From the NCBI GenBank assembly GCA_905221605.1, contig CAJNDS010000529.1, forward strand, positions 83,716-118,319: DNA of 34,604 nt, written 5' to 3'. The notes under the pieces are model-generated. The model had not been told where the DNA came from. It saw only the letters and a list, made by a program, of their open reading frames with translations, and made no database searches. Both the position numbers and the translations under genes were made by a program. The stretch comes from Symbiodinium natans (lineage: Eukaryota; Sar; Dinophyceae; Suessiales; Symbiodiniaceae). Positions 25,023 to 32,970 of the stretch are shown here, one piece after another (the first letter of the stretch is position 1; each line of letters begins with the position of its first letter).

Positions 25023-25727
25023 TTATAGAAACTGTACTGTATAGGGTTTGGGTCCCAAAAACTCCTTTGGCACCGGCCAGCCTTTTCTTCATAGATTGAG
25101 ATAAAAAGGTTGGCCGACAGTCACTAAACTCATGGGTCAGCTTCTTTTCACCGGCCAACCTTTTGCTCTTGTTTTAGCACAGCAAGGTTGGCCGGTTCCA
25201 AAAACGCGCTTTTTCACCGGCCAACCTGTTCTCTTTAAAAAAAGAGAGCAAAAGGTTGGCCGGTGAAAGTAGCTGACGCAAGGTTGGCCGGTGAAAAAAA
25301 CGTGCTTTTTCACCGGCCAACCGCCCTGCTCTCTTCAAAAAGAGCAGAAAAGGTTGGCCGGTCCAGTTTGAGCCTGCCGGGGCCTAATTTGGGGTTTCCC
25401 GGCTCCCTGCTCAATGTTGCGCTTAATTTGGGGTTTCGCGCAGCGGGGGGGGGGGGGGGGGCTGGGGCTGGCCTGGGGGCTAGGGTTGTGGGGGCTGGAA
25501 GGCTGGGGGGCTTGGGGGGTTGGGGGGAGCTGGAGGCTGGGGCTGCGCTTTGGGATAAACACATGCTTTTGAGTATCTACTCAACTCGGCGCGTCAGCTG
25601 TTTAGACAATACTTGGGAAATTCCGAATGATACCACCAGGCGCTTTGGATGAATACTTAAACTCTGCTTGTCAGCTGTTTAGACAAATAAGTTGGGAAAT
25701 TCAGATGAGACCACATACAATTTCTAT
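25023..25727 (+). mobile_element. Family I element, copy 3, containing nested foldbacks
   Basis: Left end TTTATAGAAACTGTACTGTA and GGGTTTGGGTCCCAAAAACT; right end ACCACATACAATTTCTAT, as in copy 1. The interior holds at least eight CCGGCCAACC / GGTTGGCCGG blocks forming several hairpins (25065-25375), a poly-G run, and a duplicated right-end segment (TCAGCTGTTTAGACAA occurs twice, 25599 and 25669). Confidence 0.6.
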
Positions 25728-25740
25728 TTATTTTGCCTTG

Positions 25741-25885
25741 AGGGTTTAGGGTTTAGGGTTCAGGGTTTAGGGTTTAGGGTTTGGGTTTAGGGTTTAGGGT
25801 TTAGGTTTAGGGTTTAGGTTAGGTTCAGGGTTTAGGGTTTAGAGGGTTTTAGGGTTTTTAGGGTTTAGGGTTAGGGTTTAGGGCA
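25741..25885 (+). repeat. Degenerate internal telomeric tract (TTTAGGG)n
   Basis: About 20 units with TTAGGG, TTTTAGGG and TTCAGGG variants. Confidence 0.9.
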
Positions 25886-26176
25886 ATGTTCCATAGCCGT
25901 CCACCATATTATTGTTGACGCCACGCGACGCGCCTCAGCCTGGCCTGCCCAAGCGGCGAGGCCACCCAAACCGGAGATCGGCTGCGAAGGTGCTGTTAAG
26001 GCTTCAGGGCTTTGAGAGGCCCTATACCCCCAAACCCCAGACCCCAAGCACCAAACCCCAAACCCCCCAAACCCTAAACCCTAAACCCTAAGCCCCATTC
26101 GTGCATTCTTCTGGGCTGCGCGTTATGGCTATGCGCTTTTGGCCAGGCTCGGGTTCCGCCACCCACATGCCACGGA

Positions 26177-26211
26177 AGGAAGGAAGGAAGGAAGGAAGGA
26201 AGGAAGGCTTC
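26177..26211. repeat. (GGAA)n microsatellite
   Basis: About eight tandem GGAA units. Confidence 0.95.
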
Positions 26212-26605
26212 GTGCAGTCATTCCCTTTTTGAGGATCTTGTTGTAAAACGCAGGCTCATGTAATTCTAGACAGTTGTAAAACAAGAAAAACAAGCCCTGG
26301 ACGGGCAGAGGTGAGGGGACGGGGTGGGGGGTGGGGGGTGGGGGGGGGGGGTTTCCGCTTGAATGCCACTGTCTGCTCCCGCACTCGGCTAGGGGCGGGG
26401 GGGGGGGGTACCCATTCCAAGCAGAAGAGTCTGTACTAGAGGGGTTGAGGTCGTGTTTTTTGAACCAAGAACCCGGGATGTGCCCTTAGGCACCACGGGG
26501 AGGGTTTAGGTGGGGTTTGGGGGTGCGTACCTGACACCCTCGGCCCGAGGCCTCGGTAGTATTGGTTGTTAAACAAAGTCGGCGAAGCTTTGTCTCTTTT
26601 CCCAG

Positions 26606-26704
26606 GTGGTCGTGATCGCTCTGATTGCTTCCATGGTGTACATCGGCCAGTGGCTCATGCAGGAGCTGCCTGGATCAATGAGTCGAATAGAAGTGCTCAG
26701 AAGG
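26606..26704 (+). CDS. Exon: transmembrane segment, unknown protein
   Basis: A pyrimidine-rich TCTTTTCCCAG acceptor, then 33 codons in phase 0: VVVIALIASMVYIGQWLMQE, then LPGSMSRIEVLRR. One strong membrane helix followed by a basic segment. A GC donor (AGAAGG|GCTCTG) gives phase 0, matching the next exon at 26835; otherwise the frame runs to a TGA at 26735. Confidence 0.7.
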
Positions 26705-26834
26705 GCTCTGGGCTTCAGTGGAAAGCCAAAGCCATGAAACACTGCTGTAGAGACTAGGTGGAGCTTCGCATACATGGCAAGCTCCAGCAGTCTTTGGAAA
26801 CTGGGCTGACGTGGGGCTTAGGGTTGCCTTTCAG

Positions 26835-26890
26835 TTCGAGCCTGAAAAGCTCGGAGACTTCGCACAACCTTGGATGGACAGTGGCTCAAG
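26835..26890 (+). CDS. Predicted exon, unknown protein
   Basis: TGCCTTTCAG acceptor, 18 codons (FEPEKLGDFAQPWMDSGS) and two bases, GTTTTC donor. Acidic, soluble segment. Phase joins 26704 and 27134. Confidence 0.5.
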
Positions 26891-27133
26891 GTTTTCACAT
26901 GTGAGGTTGTTCGTGGAGGTTTCATGTTACCGGAGCATTGGTGGGGTGAGGCTTCAGGATTTCGGGCTTCACGGCTTGCCGTGGTGCTTTTGGTGTGTTT
27001 GGCCTCCCCCTGGGTGCACCCCAGCGGGAGATAAGGCACCCCTTTGAGCCTCAGTGCCTTCTTGGGTTTAGGGTTCGGGGTTTAGGGTTTAGGGTTTGGG
27101 GTTTAGGGTTTAAGGTTTAGGGCTTCTATACAG

Positions 27134-27193
27134 CACAACTCTCATCTTCAGTCCACAAGACTGGGCGTCGAAGCCTTCTGCAGACCCTGCCTG
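27134..27193 (+). CDS. Predicted exon, unknown protein
   Basis: CTATACAG acceptor, one base plus 19 codons (TTLIFSPQDWASKPSADPA) and two bases to a GTACTT donor. Phase 2 in, completing the codon from 26890. A second frame (STRLGVEAFCRPCLVLVKCF from 27152) is also open. Confidence 0.45.
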
Positions 27194-27221
27194 GTACTTG
27201 TGAAGTGCTTCGAGGATTTTT

Positions 27222-27357
27222 TCCCTAAACCCTAAACCCTAAACCCTGAACCCTGAACCCTGAACCCTAAACCCTAAACCCTAAACCCTAAACCCTAAAC
27301 CCTAAACCCTAAACCCTAAACCCTAAACCCTAAACCCTAAACCCTAAACCCTAAACC
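27222..27357 (-). repeat. Long internal telomeric tract (CCCTAAA)n
   Basis: About 19 units, the longest CCCTAAA run in the middle of the window, ending at the acceptor of the exon at 27365. Confidence 0.95.
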
Positions 27358-27364
27358 CATCCAG

Positions 27365-27439
27365 GCGGCACCCCAGAGCCTCATGTTTCCTCTCGTCGTC
27401 TTCGGAGCTCGGACGCTTTTCGGGCCGGCATTGCAAATG
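27365..27439 (+). CDS. Predicted exon, probably membrane segment
   Basis: CATCCAG acceptor and a GTATTCCC donor. The hydrophobic frame reads AAPQSLMFPLVVFGARTLFG, PALQM (phase 0 both ends). All three frames are open, and another reads GTPEPHVSSRRLRSSDAFRA. The donor is the first base pair of hairpin family G. Confidence 0.5.
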
Positions 27440-27440
27440 G

Positions 27441-27584
27441 TATTCCCTTCCCCCGAATATGTAACCCCCCCCCCCTACCCCTAATATTAAATACTCCCAT
27501 TATAGCTACGTCTCTTGTAGTGTATGGGGAGTATTTAATATTAGGGGGTAGGGGATGGGGGGGTCATTTTTCGGGGGAAGGGAT
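27441..27584. mobile_element. Family G foldback inside an intron
   Basis: The left arm (ATTCCCTTCCCCCGAATATG, then CCTACCCCTAATATTAAATA) is matched by the right arm (TATTTAATATTAGGGGGTAG, then TTTTCGGGGGAAGGGAT). About 144 bases with a 35-base loop. It begins one base inside the predicted donor. Confidence 0.8.
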
Positions 27585-27664
27585 CACACCTTGAGTCTCG
27601 GGCTGGTCCGCAGCCGAGAATCTCCTGTCAAACAGGTCGGACACAACATTGTCATCTTTACCAG

Positions 27665-27751
27665 GTCGCGGACCTCTACATTTTAAGCTCAAGTTTTCAA
27701 ATCCCTTACACAATTTTGTTGGAACTAGGCACATTCAGTGGAATTCAGTTC
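27665..27751 (+). CDS. Predicted exon: hydrophobic segment
   Basis: CTTTACCAG acceptor, 29 codons in phase 0 (VADLYILSSSFQIPYTILLE, LGTFSGIQF), GTGCGT donor. It joins in phase with 27439 to make a membrane-rich stretch. A different frame (27613-27876, reading LAELPGQLRAFRIQDVARLC) is open for longer but less membrane-like; the choice needs transcript data. Confidence 0.5.
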
Positions 27752-27929
27752 GTGCGTTAAGGTTGGCTGAGCTGCCGGGGCAGCTGAGGGCTTTTCGAAT
27801 ACAAGATGTGGCCCGGCTTTGCAAGAATGGCGGATTCTGCAAAGCATTCCATATAACCCTAAACCCTGAACCCTAACCCTAAACCCTAAACCCGAAACCC
27901 TAAACCCTAAAACCCTAAACCCTAAACCT

Positions 27930-28220
27930 CCACTGGCTCTTGCTTAAAACATCAGCGATGCAGCATGCACAGGTGATGAGCCCTTTCAGACAGTTTGCCC
28001 TTGCTCTCGCCGCCAGAGTCGCTTCCTTGGAGCCGAGGCCAAATGCTACTGCTGCGCACACGGCCACCGCCATCCAAAGACGGGGGAGAGAATTCCTTGC
28101 GATCGAGAGTATGTCTCCTGATAGCGACCAGACCTGCAGCACCTGAGTGTAGACGGCTTGATACGAGTCCTCATTCACAATTTCCACGGCTGTCGAATGA
28201 TCGACATGACGTTTTGACAC
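27930..28220 (-). CDS. Possible antisense membrane-protein exon
   Basis: The - strand is open for about 97 codons: VEIVNEDSYQAVYTQVLQVW, then SLSGDILSIARNSLPRLWMA, a hydrophobic VAVCAAVAFGLG and a basic tail. The composition is protein-like. The + strand is also open (27940-28146, alanine-rich). Since nearly all other exons here are +, this may be a mirror artefact or an overlapping gene. Confidence 0.35.
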
Positions 28221-28332
28221 ATCCTGTCCTGCAAAGGGTTTTCATCCCGCACAGTCCGAGGACCGAGGAATTGAGGGGGTACAGGATGCGATTAGACAAA
28301 TAATTGTGAGAGAGTTTAATGCTTAGGGTTTA

Positions 28333-28440
28333 AACCCTAAACCCTAAACCCTAAACCCTAAACCCTAAACCCTAAACCCTAAACCCTAAACCCTAAACCC
28401 TAAACCCTAAACCCTAAACCCTAAACCCTAAACCCAAACC
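28333..28440 (-). repeat. Long internal telomeric tract (CCCTAAA)n
   Basis: About 15 perfect units, flanked by a short reverse-oriented TTTAGGG on each side. Confidence 0.95.
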
Positions 28441-28653
28441 CTTTAGGGTTGCCAGACTTTCTGCACTGCCAGCAGAGGTGTACTGGATGCTTCGAAGGCC
28501 GGACAGTCCAGAGACGCAGCACTGAGACCGATCGACTGAGGGGTGCACAGTGCACACTTGCGTTGGATTTTCTGCAGGGTTTAGGGTTTAGGGTTTAGGG
28601 TTTAGGGTTTAACCTTTAGGGTTTAGGATTAAGGGTTTAGGGCTTGGCTCCAG

Positions 28654-28773
28654 GTATTTTCATCATCATGATCTGGAAGCACCGGAGTCGCACCTGGATT
28701 CGTTGCTCAACTGCAGAGGCCAGAGATAAGCAGCCCGAGGCCGTGGCTGGCAGTTCAGGCGAGCTACGTGCAG
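28654..28773 (+). CDS. Exon: end of a transmembrane segment and cytoplasmic tail
   Basis: TTGGCTCCAG acceptor and a GTAAAGG donor. Reads IFIIMIWKHRSRTWIRCSTA, then EARDKQPEAVAGSSGELRA: a hydrophobic start, a very basic boundary, then a hydrophilic stretch. Phase 1 in and out. The opposite strand has a shorter open frame, judged less likely. Confidence 0.6.
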
Positions 28774-28870
28774 GTAAAGGATCCACTTGCAGGGGGGCTT
28801 GCAACCCCAAACCCCAAACCCCAAACCCCAAACCCTAAACCCTAAACCCTAAACCCTAAACCCCCTTCAG

Positions 28871-28929
28871 TCTTATACCGGCCATGTCTGAGAGCGAAGC
28901 TTAGAGCAAGAGTGGTGTCACGGCCAAAA
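28871..28929 (+). CDS. Predicted exon, arginine-rich
   Basis: CCCTTCAG acceptor, two bases plus 19 codons (LYRPCLRAKLRARVVSRPK), GTATGAG donor. Phase joins 28773. The alternative frame (EWCHGQKYEAEAQSAYYN, about 28905-28962) is also protein-like but lacks a good donor. Confidence 0.4.
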
Positions 28930-28964
28930 GTATGAGGCGGAGGCTCAGTCTGCCTACTACAATC

Positions 28965-29030
28965 TAGGGGGTCGGAATCATTACTAATAGTATTCCCTTA
29001 TGGTGCCTTTGTACTTACACCACAATGCCC

Positions 29031-29061
<31 letters not shown>

Positions 29062-29094
29062 AAAAAAGAGGTTCCAGTTATTAAGGCCCCCATA
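28965..29094 (+). mobile_element. Family C element, copy 6, inside a predicted intron
   Basis: TAGGGGGTCGGAATCATTAC, ATAGTATTCCCTTATGGTGC, then about 24 C followed by about 15 A, then GTTATTAAGGCCCCCATAG. It fills most of the 176-base intron 28930-29105. Confidence 0.7.
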
Positions 29095-29105
29095 GCAGCC
29101 TTCAG

Positions 29106-29159
29106 TGCCATGATGAGCGCAGGCCCGAACGCTTCCCACGCCCCAGGTTCAATGCCCTG
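29106..29159 (+). CDS. Predicted exon, arginine-rich
   Basis: GCCTTCAG acceptor, 18 codons (CHDERRPERFPRPRFNAL), GTGAGA donor, phase 0 in and out. The frame continues open to about 29270 (VREQLAPVVLKQAGRLQGLL), so the exon may be longer. The - strand is also open and protein-like (AALLVQKTLQSACLLEHNRR); this overlap is reported separately. Confidence 0.45.
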
Positions 29160-29270
29160 GTGAGAGAACAGCTGGCGCCGGTTGTGCTCAAGCAAGCAGG
29201 CCGACTGCAGGGTCTTCTGCACCAGCAGAGCAGCAAATCGAACCCCGACAGACCTTCAACTTGCGTCCTT

Positions 29271-29333
29271 AGGGTTTAGGGTTTAGGGTTTAGGGTTTAG
29301 GGTTTAGGGTTTAGGGTTTAGGGTTTAGGGTTT
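29271..29333 (+). repeat. Internal telomeric tract (TTTAGGG)n
   Basis: About nine perfect units. Confidence 0.95.
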
Positions 29334-29362
29334 TAAAACCAAGCCCGGAGAAAGCTTTGCAG

Positions 29363-29443
29363 CTCCTTGAGTGGCCCGATGTCACTGCGCGTTGCAATTG
29401 CTGCACTTGGGGCCTGCTATCCGAAGAAACATCCCACTCTCAG
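29363..29443 (+). CDS. Candidate exon, cysteine-containing
   Basis: CTTTGCAG acceptor, 27 codons (LLEWPDVTARCNCCTWGLLS, EETSHSQ), GTTCTC donor, phase 0 in and out. Other + frames are open too. On the - strand 29470-29560 reads ALEFNDEQGRLPINGMVLEM, also protein-like. Low certainty. Confidence 0.3.
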
Positions 29444-29713
29444 GTTCTCTTGTCAGTCAAATGGTAGTTTAGTATGGGCCCTTGGGAGCATTTCCAACAC
29501 CATCCCGTTGATCGGCAGTCTTCCTTGCTCATCATTAAACTCCAGGGCATCTGCTGGTGAAGAGGGCGGATGAAGCCTCAAAACAGGCCACTTTTGTGAC
29601 AGCACAGAACTGCAAGCTCGAAGTCAACATTGGAGGACGGTGAAGTAGCCCGAAGCCCTAAACCCTAAACCTTAAACCCTAACTCCTTAACACCCTGTTG
29701 GAGAAGCCTTGAG

Positions 29714-29845
29714 GTGGAAGCACATTGCCTTTGAGTTACGCCCTCTACGCTTGTGCCGCCTGCAACTTCCCCTGGCTCATCGACTACATCCCCTGGTGGG
29801 CCGAAGGATATTCTTCAGGCTCGTGGTCAGACAAAGCTCGTATGT
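29714..29845 (+). CDS. Predicted exon, aromatic-rich membrane or interface segment
   Basis: After CTTGAG the frame GSTLPLSYALYACAACNFPW is open and continues LIDYIPWWAEGYSSGSW to a TAA beyond the likely donor. Tryptophan/tyrosine-rich with a short hydrophobic core. Right edge uncertain: GT candidates occur within it. It does not keep phase with 29159 or 29443, so an exon between is missing. Confidence 0.45.
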
Positions 29846-29950
29846 CTTGGCAATAAATCAGGGTTTACTGTAGGGTTTAGGGTTTAGGGTTCAGGGTTCA
29901 GGGTTCAGGGTTTAGGGTTTAGGGTTTAGGGTTTAGGGTTGGGGGTTAAG

Positions 29951-30037
29951 GGTATCTGCGTTCTTTGGCTGCCACACAACATGCTGTCAACCCTACCAGT
30001 CCGTCTGAGCAGCTTCGAGCATCGCGATTTCTTACAG
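29951..30037 (+). CDS. Predicted exon, unknown protein
   Basis: GTTAAG acceptor at the end of a TTTAGGG tract, 29 codons in phase 0 (GICVLWLPHNMLSTLPVRLS, SFEHRDFLQ), GTGCGAG donor. The frame remains open another 23 codons (VRAFVGLIFSAQWDHQ) so the donor may be later. Confidence 0.5.
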
Positions 30038-30201
30038 GTGCGAGCTTTCGTCGGCTTGATTTTTAGCGCACAGTGGGATCACCAGGCACACATGACAGAA
30101 ACGACCAGCTAGCATCAGTTCCAGCTCCTACTGTCGTTAGGGTGCTACACTTGCATTACCACGATTTCCTGCCCTCCGTCCTCCGTGAGTAGCTTCTCAC
30201 C

Positions 30202-30292
30202 CTAAACCCTAAACCCTAAACCCTAAACCCTAAACCCTAAACCCTAAACCCTAAACCCTAAACCCTGAACCCTAAACCCTAAACCCTAAACC
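30202..30292 (-). repeat. Internal telomeric tract (CCCTAAA)n
   Basis: About twelve units, one CCCTGAA, just before the exon at 30306. Confidence 0.95.
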
Positions 30293-30305
30293 CTTCTCCA
30301 CGTAG

Positions 30306-30417
30306 GAGAGATGGCTGGCATGGACTTATTCTTGTGGCTCCTGCGCGGCATGATGCTGTGGGCTTACCATCCTCTTCTGCAGCTCGCGATGCAGCTCGGT
30401 TGCCACAAAGACGTACA
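30306..30417 (+). CDS. Exon: hydrophobic segment, unknown protein
   Basis: CCACGTAG acceptor, two bases, then EMAGMDLFLWLLRGMMLWAY and HPLLQLAMQLGCHKDV plus two bases, ending where GTTTAGGG begins. Strong amphipathic or membrane helix. Its CA joins with G of 30546 to give glutamine, across an intron that is almost all telomeric repeat. Confidence 0.65.
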
Positions 30418-30545
30418 GTTTAGGGTTTAGGGTTTGGGGATTAGGGTTTAGGGTTTGGGGTTTAGGGTTTAGGGTTAGGGTCTAGGGTTTAGGGTTCAGG
30501 GTCGATAGGGTTTAGGGTCTAGGGTTTTGGGGCCCCGCAAGTCAG
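30418..30545 (+). other. Predicted intron made mostly of telomeric repeat
   Basis: GTTTAGGG provides the donor; about 110 bases are TTTAGGG and variants; a short unique tail GGGGCCCCGCAAGTCAG supplies the acceptor. Confidence 0.55.
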
Positions 30546-30627
30546 GATGCGAATTTGCTCGATGATGTGGAAAGCCTTCCTGCCGCTGGCAGAACGAACC
30601 TGGCGTGTTGTGCTGACAACGGTGCAG
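30546..30627 (+). CDS. Exon: amphipathic segment, unknown protein
   Basis: GTCAG acceptor, one base plus MRICSMMWKAFLPLAERTWR and VVLTTVQ, then a GC donor (CAG|GCCGG) or a GT donor six bases earlier. Phase 2 in. Character similar to the exon at 30306. Confidence 0.6.
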
Positions 30628-30756
30628 GCCGGTTGAGCCAAACCTGTTGGCCGGGGATGGGGATTCAATGGTCAGTGGCTAATGCAAGGATATGTCTTTA
30701 AAGGACGGATGCACGTCAAACCAACGACCCTAGACCCTAAACCCTAAACCACTCAG

Positions 30757-30892
30757 TTTTGCTGGTGTTCAAGGCCCAATATGGGTGGATTGAAGGTGCA
30801 TCGTCGGCTGGGTTGAACCGTGTCATTGCTCAAGACACTTTGGTTTGCAGTGCTCAGGCTGCCTTGACGGCACACATCGTGCGTCTTGAAGA
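30757..30892 (+). CDS. Exon, unknown soluble segment
   Basis: CCACTCAG acceptor after CCCTAAA units. The open frame reads LLVFKAQYGWIEGASSAGLN, then RVIAQDTLVCSAQAALTAHI and VRLE, ending at a GTAGGG donor followed at once by a run of about 33 G. A shorter start at GCAG|TGCTCAG (30851) is possible. Confidence 0.55.
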
Positions 30893-30894
30893 GT

Positions 30895-30895
30895 A

Positions 30896-30929
<34 letters not shown>
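30895..30929. repeat. Poly-G run of about 33 bases
   Basis: The longest homopolymer in the window, directly after a predicted splice donor. The exact length in the genome may differ because of sequencing or assembly error. Confidence 0.85.
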
Positions 30930-31192
30930 CTTCGGTGCTCTTGAAAAGCTACTAGCACTGTTGCTTGCTTCAACATTTCGGTGTGTTCCTTCGGCTAAAC
31001 TTTTGTGGTCATGTCACTCTGTGACATTCACTGTGCTGGTGCAAGCAAGTACTTGCACCAGATGTTGCGGCGCACAAGCTTCTGAAAGACCGGCCTCGAT
31101 TTCAGCTTGCGCAGCAACCGAACCACTGCATTGGTTGCGGTTTAGGGTTTCGGGTTTAGGGCTTAGGGCTTAGGGCTTACGGCTCCCTGAAG

Positions 31193-31405
31193 GTTTTCAT
31201 GATGCTCATCATCGCGATGGTTCTGTTCATGGCATTTCGCTACGTGTACCAGGCCACCCTGTGTCTCTTTTTCTGGGGGGGGGGGGCACGCAGTGAAACC
31301 GTTCGTTCTGGGGGGATGTTGCTACGCACATCGCTGAACGCCAAGATTCTTGACATAATGTCACATGTCAAGCGCAACATGGAGGAAGAGATCCCGAAAA
31401 CCACC
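31193..31405 (+). CDS. Exon(s): transmembrane segment plus charged tail
   Basis: CCTGAAG acceptor, then VFMMLIIAMVLFMAFRYVYQ, a strong membrane helix. The same frame passes a run of 12 G and continues ETVRSGGMLLRTSLNAKILD, then IMSHVKRNMEEEIPK. Either one exon, or two with a short intron from GTGTAC (31244) or GCCACC (31253) to ACGCAG (31293). The composition is clearly protein-like on both sides. No family recognised. Confidence 0.6.
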
Positions 31406-32620
31406 CCTAAACCCTAAACCCTAATAGCCCCAAACCCTAAACCCTAAACCCTAAACCCCAAACCCTAAACCTATGAGCCCCCCTCCCTTACCCCCCAAAC
31501 ACTGACCGTTAACTCTAAAATGTTCAGGGTTCAGGGTTTAGGGGTTAGGGATTAGGGCCCTAAACTTATTGAAGCCTTGAAACCTAAGCCAGAGGGGGGG
31601 GGGGGGGCAGAGTGAAAACCCCAATCCCTACAGCCGAACCCTAAACAACCATGAGCCACAGACCATGCTTCACTGTGGGGAGGAAGCCCTAAGCCCCCTC
31701 ACCCCTCCAAACCAGAACCCCACATCCGAACCCGGCATCCCAAACCTTAAGCCCCAAAAAACCCAAGTCCTAAGCCCTGTAAACCCTACAGCCGAAGCCC
31801 CATGCAGCCGACAAGCGCTAAAGCAACTATAAAGCCTTTAAACCCTTAAAACCCTATAAACTCTATAAACCCTGTAAAGCCTATAAACCCTGAAAAACCT
31901 TATAGGCCCTGTGAATTCTATAAACCCTGTGCGCCTTCGAAAGCCTATAGACCCCTCTGAAGCCGGAGAACAGCCCCGGGGGGTGCAGTCAGCGCTCAAC
32001 CCTAAACCCTAAACCCTAGGGAGGGAGGGGGGGGGGGGGCATTGGGGGGAGCCCGAAAGAGGGGTTTTTTCCAAAAGAGCCCCCATGCCCTGTGCGAAAA
32101 CGCCTATGGTCCATGAGTTTACGCGGTGTGGGTGGCCTGTTCCTCCACGGAAAAGCTGGCGGGGTACCCCCCCCTACCCCCCCGCCCCCCCCCCCGATTT
32201 TGGGGGGGTAAGGAGGGAAAGAGGGAGGTCTTCACCTCCTTTTCCCATCCAACACGCCGCCAGGGTCGGCGGACCCCAAACCACAAACCCTAATCCCCAA
32301 ACCCCAAACCCCAAACCCTAAACCCTAAACCCCAAACCCTAAACCCCAAACCCTAAACCCCAAACCCTAAACCCTAAACCCTAAACCCCAAACCCTAAAC
32401 CCCAAACCCCTAAACCCCAAACCCTAAACCCTCAACCCTAAACCCTAATCCCCAAACCCTAAACCCTAAACCCCAAACCCCAAACCCTAAACCCTAAACC
32501 CCAAACCCTAAACCCTCTCCCCTTATACCCTGATCCCTAAACCCTAAACCCTAAACCCTAAACCTTAAACATCCCTAAACCATGATCCCTATATAACCCT
32601 GCTTTGCGCCAACTTCACAG
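31406..32620. other. Long stretch of CCCTAAA-derived repeat, no gene seen
   Basis: Degenerate CCCTAAA-like text (31406-31490, 31700-31960), a canonical and CCCCAAA-variant tract (32278-32515), G and C runs (31595, 32025, 32165-32200). The open frame at 32085-32321 is low-complexity and is not called. Confidence 0.55.
32278..32520 (-). repeat. Longest CCCTAAA tract, alternating with CCCCAAA
   Basis: More than 30 heptamers in which canonical CCCTAAA and variant CCCCAAA alternate irregularly. Most other tracts are nearly pure CCCTAAA, so this one looks older or amplified from a mixed unit. Confidence 0.95.
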
Positions 32621-32692
32621 GTCACAGAGAGCACAAGTCTGCTGCCGGCCGTGCCCTTTGTCGCACTCGCGCCTCGGCGCGTACTGCCGGTG
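32621..32692 (+). CDS. Predicted exon, unknown protein
   Basis: A CAACTTCACAG acceptor, 24 codons in phase 0 (VTESTSLLPAVPFVALAPRR, VLPV), donor GTTTAGGG. Bracketed by CCCTAAA and TTTAGGG. Another frame is open. Phase 0 out matches 33175. Confidence 0.5.
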
Positions 32693-32770
32693 GTTTAGGG
32701 TTTAGGGTTTAGGGTTTAGGGTTTAGGGTTTAGGGTTTAGGGTTTAGGGTTTAGGGTTTAGGGTTTAGGG
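32693..32770 (+). repeat. Internal telomeric tract (TTTAGGG)n after an exon
   Basis: About eleven perfect units; its first GT is the predicted donor of the exon at 32621. Confidence 0.95.
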
Positions 32771-32839
32771 TCTCCCAGACCGAGTCTATGAAAGCACGGA
32801 AAGTGATCCTTGAGAGTGGCCCGTGCTAGGACATAGGAG

Positions 32840-32970
32840 TTTACGAAAATCGGGGGACCCTTAAAATGGACCCCCTGATAGTAGGACTCCCTTAGAATAA
32901 GGACCCCAATAAGGGTTTAGGGTTTCGGGTTTGGGGTTTAGGGTTTAGGGGTACCCCTAATTTCAGAAAC
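32840..32970 (+). mobile_element. Family A element, copy 6, interrupted by telomeric repeat
   Basis: TTTACGAAAATCGGGGGACC, CTGATAGTAGGACTCCCTTA and GGTACCCCTAATTTCAGAAA match family A. About 37 bases of TTTAGGG repeat (32913-32949) lie between AATAAG and GGTACCCC, where other copies are contiguous. Confidence 0.7.

Larger units (their letters stand above)
22652..26605. other. Long stretch of elements with unassigned coding-like islands
   Basis: Holds family I copies (22721-23036, 23069-23190, 25023-25727), telomeric tracts (23200-23275, 23401-23465, 24241-24300, 24944-25018, 25741-25885, 26065-26092), a (GGAA)n run, and G runs (24490, 25445, 26320-26355, 26396-26408). Coding-like islands: 23290-23400 (one frame reads SVVALGIGLVSRKPP), 23466-23650 (CADIWFRGRSKTGDERGLRS), 23732-23986, 24000-24240, 24310-24420, 25938-25990. 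Both strands are often open (for example a hydrophobic - frame at 24043-24234), so none is called firmly. Confidence 0.4.
27752..28653. other. Telomeric tracts and islands open on both strands
   Basis: CCCTAAA tracts (27855-27930, 28333-28440), a unique island 27930-28320 with a strong - strand frame, an island 28445-28577 open on -, then a TTTAGGG tract (28577-28640). Confidence 0.45.
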
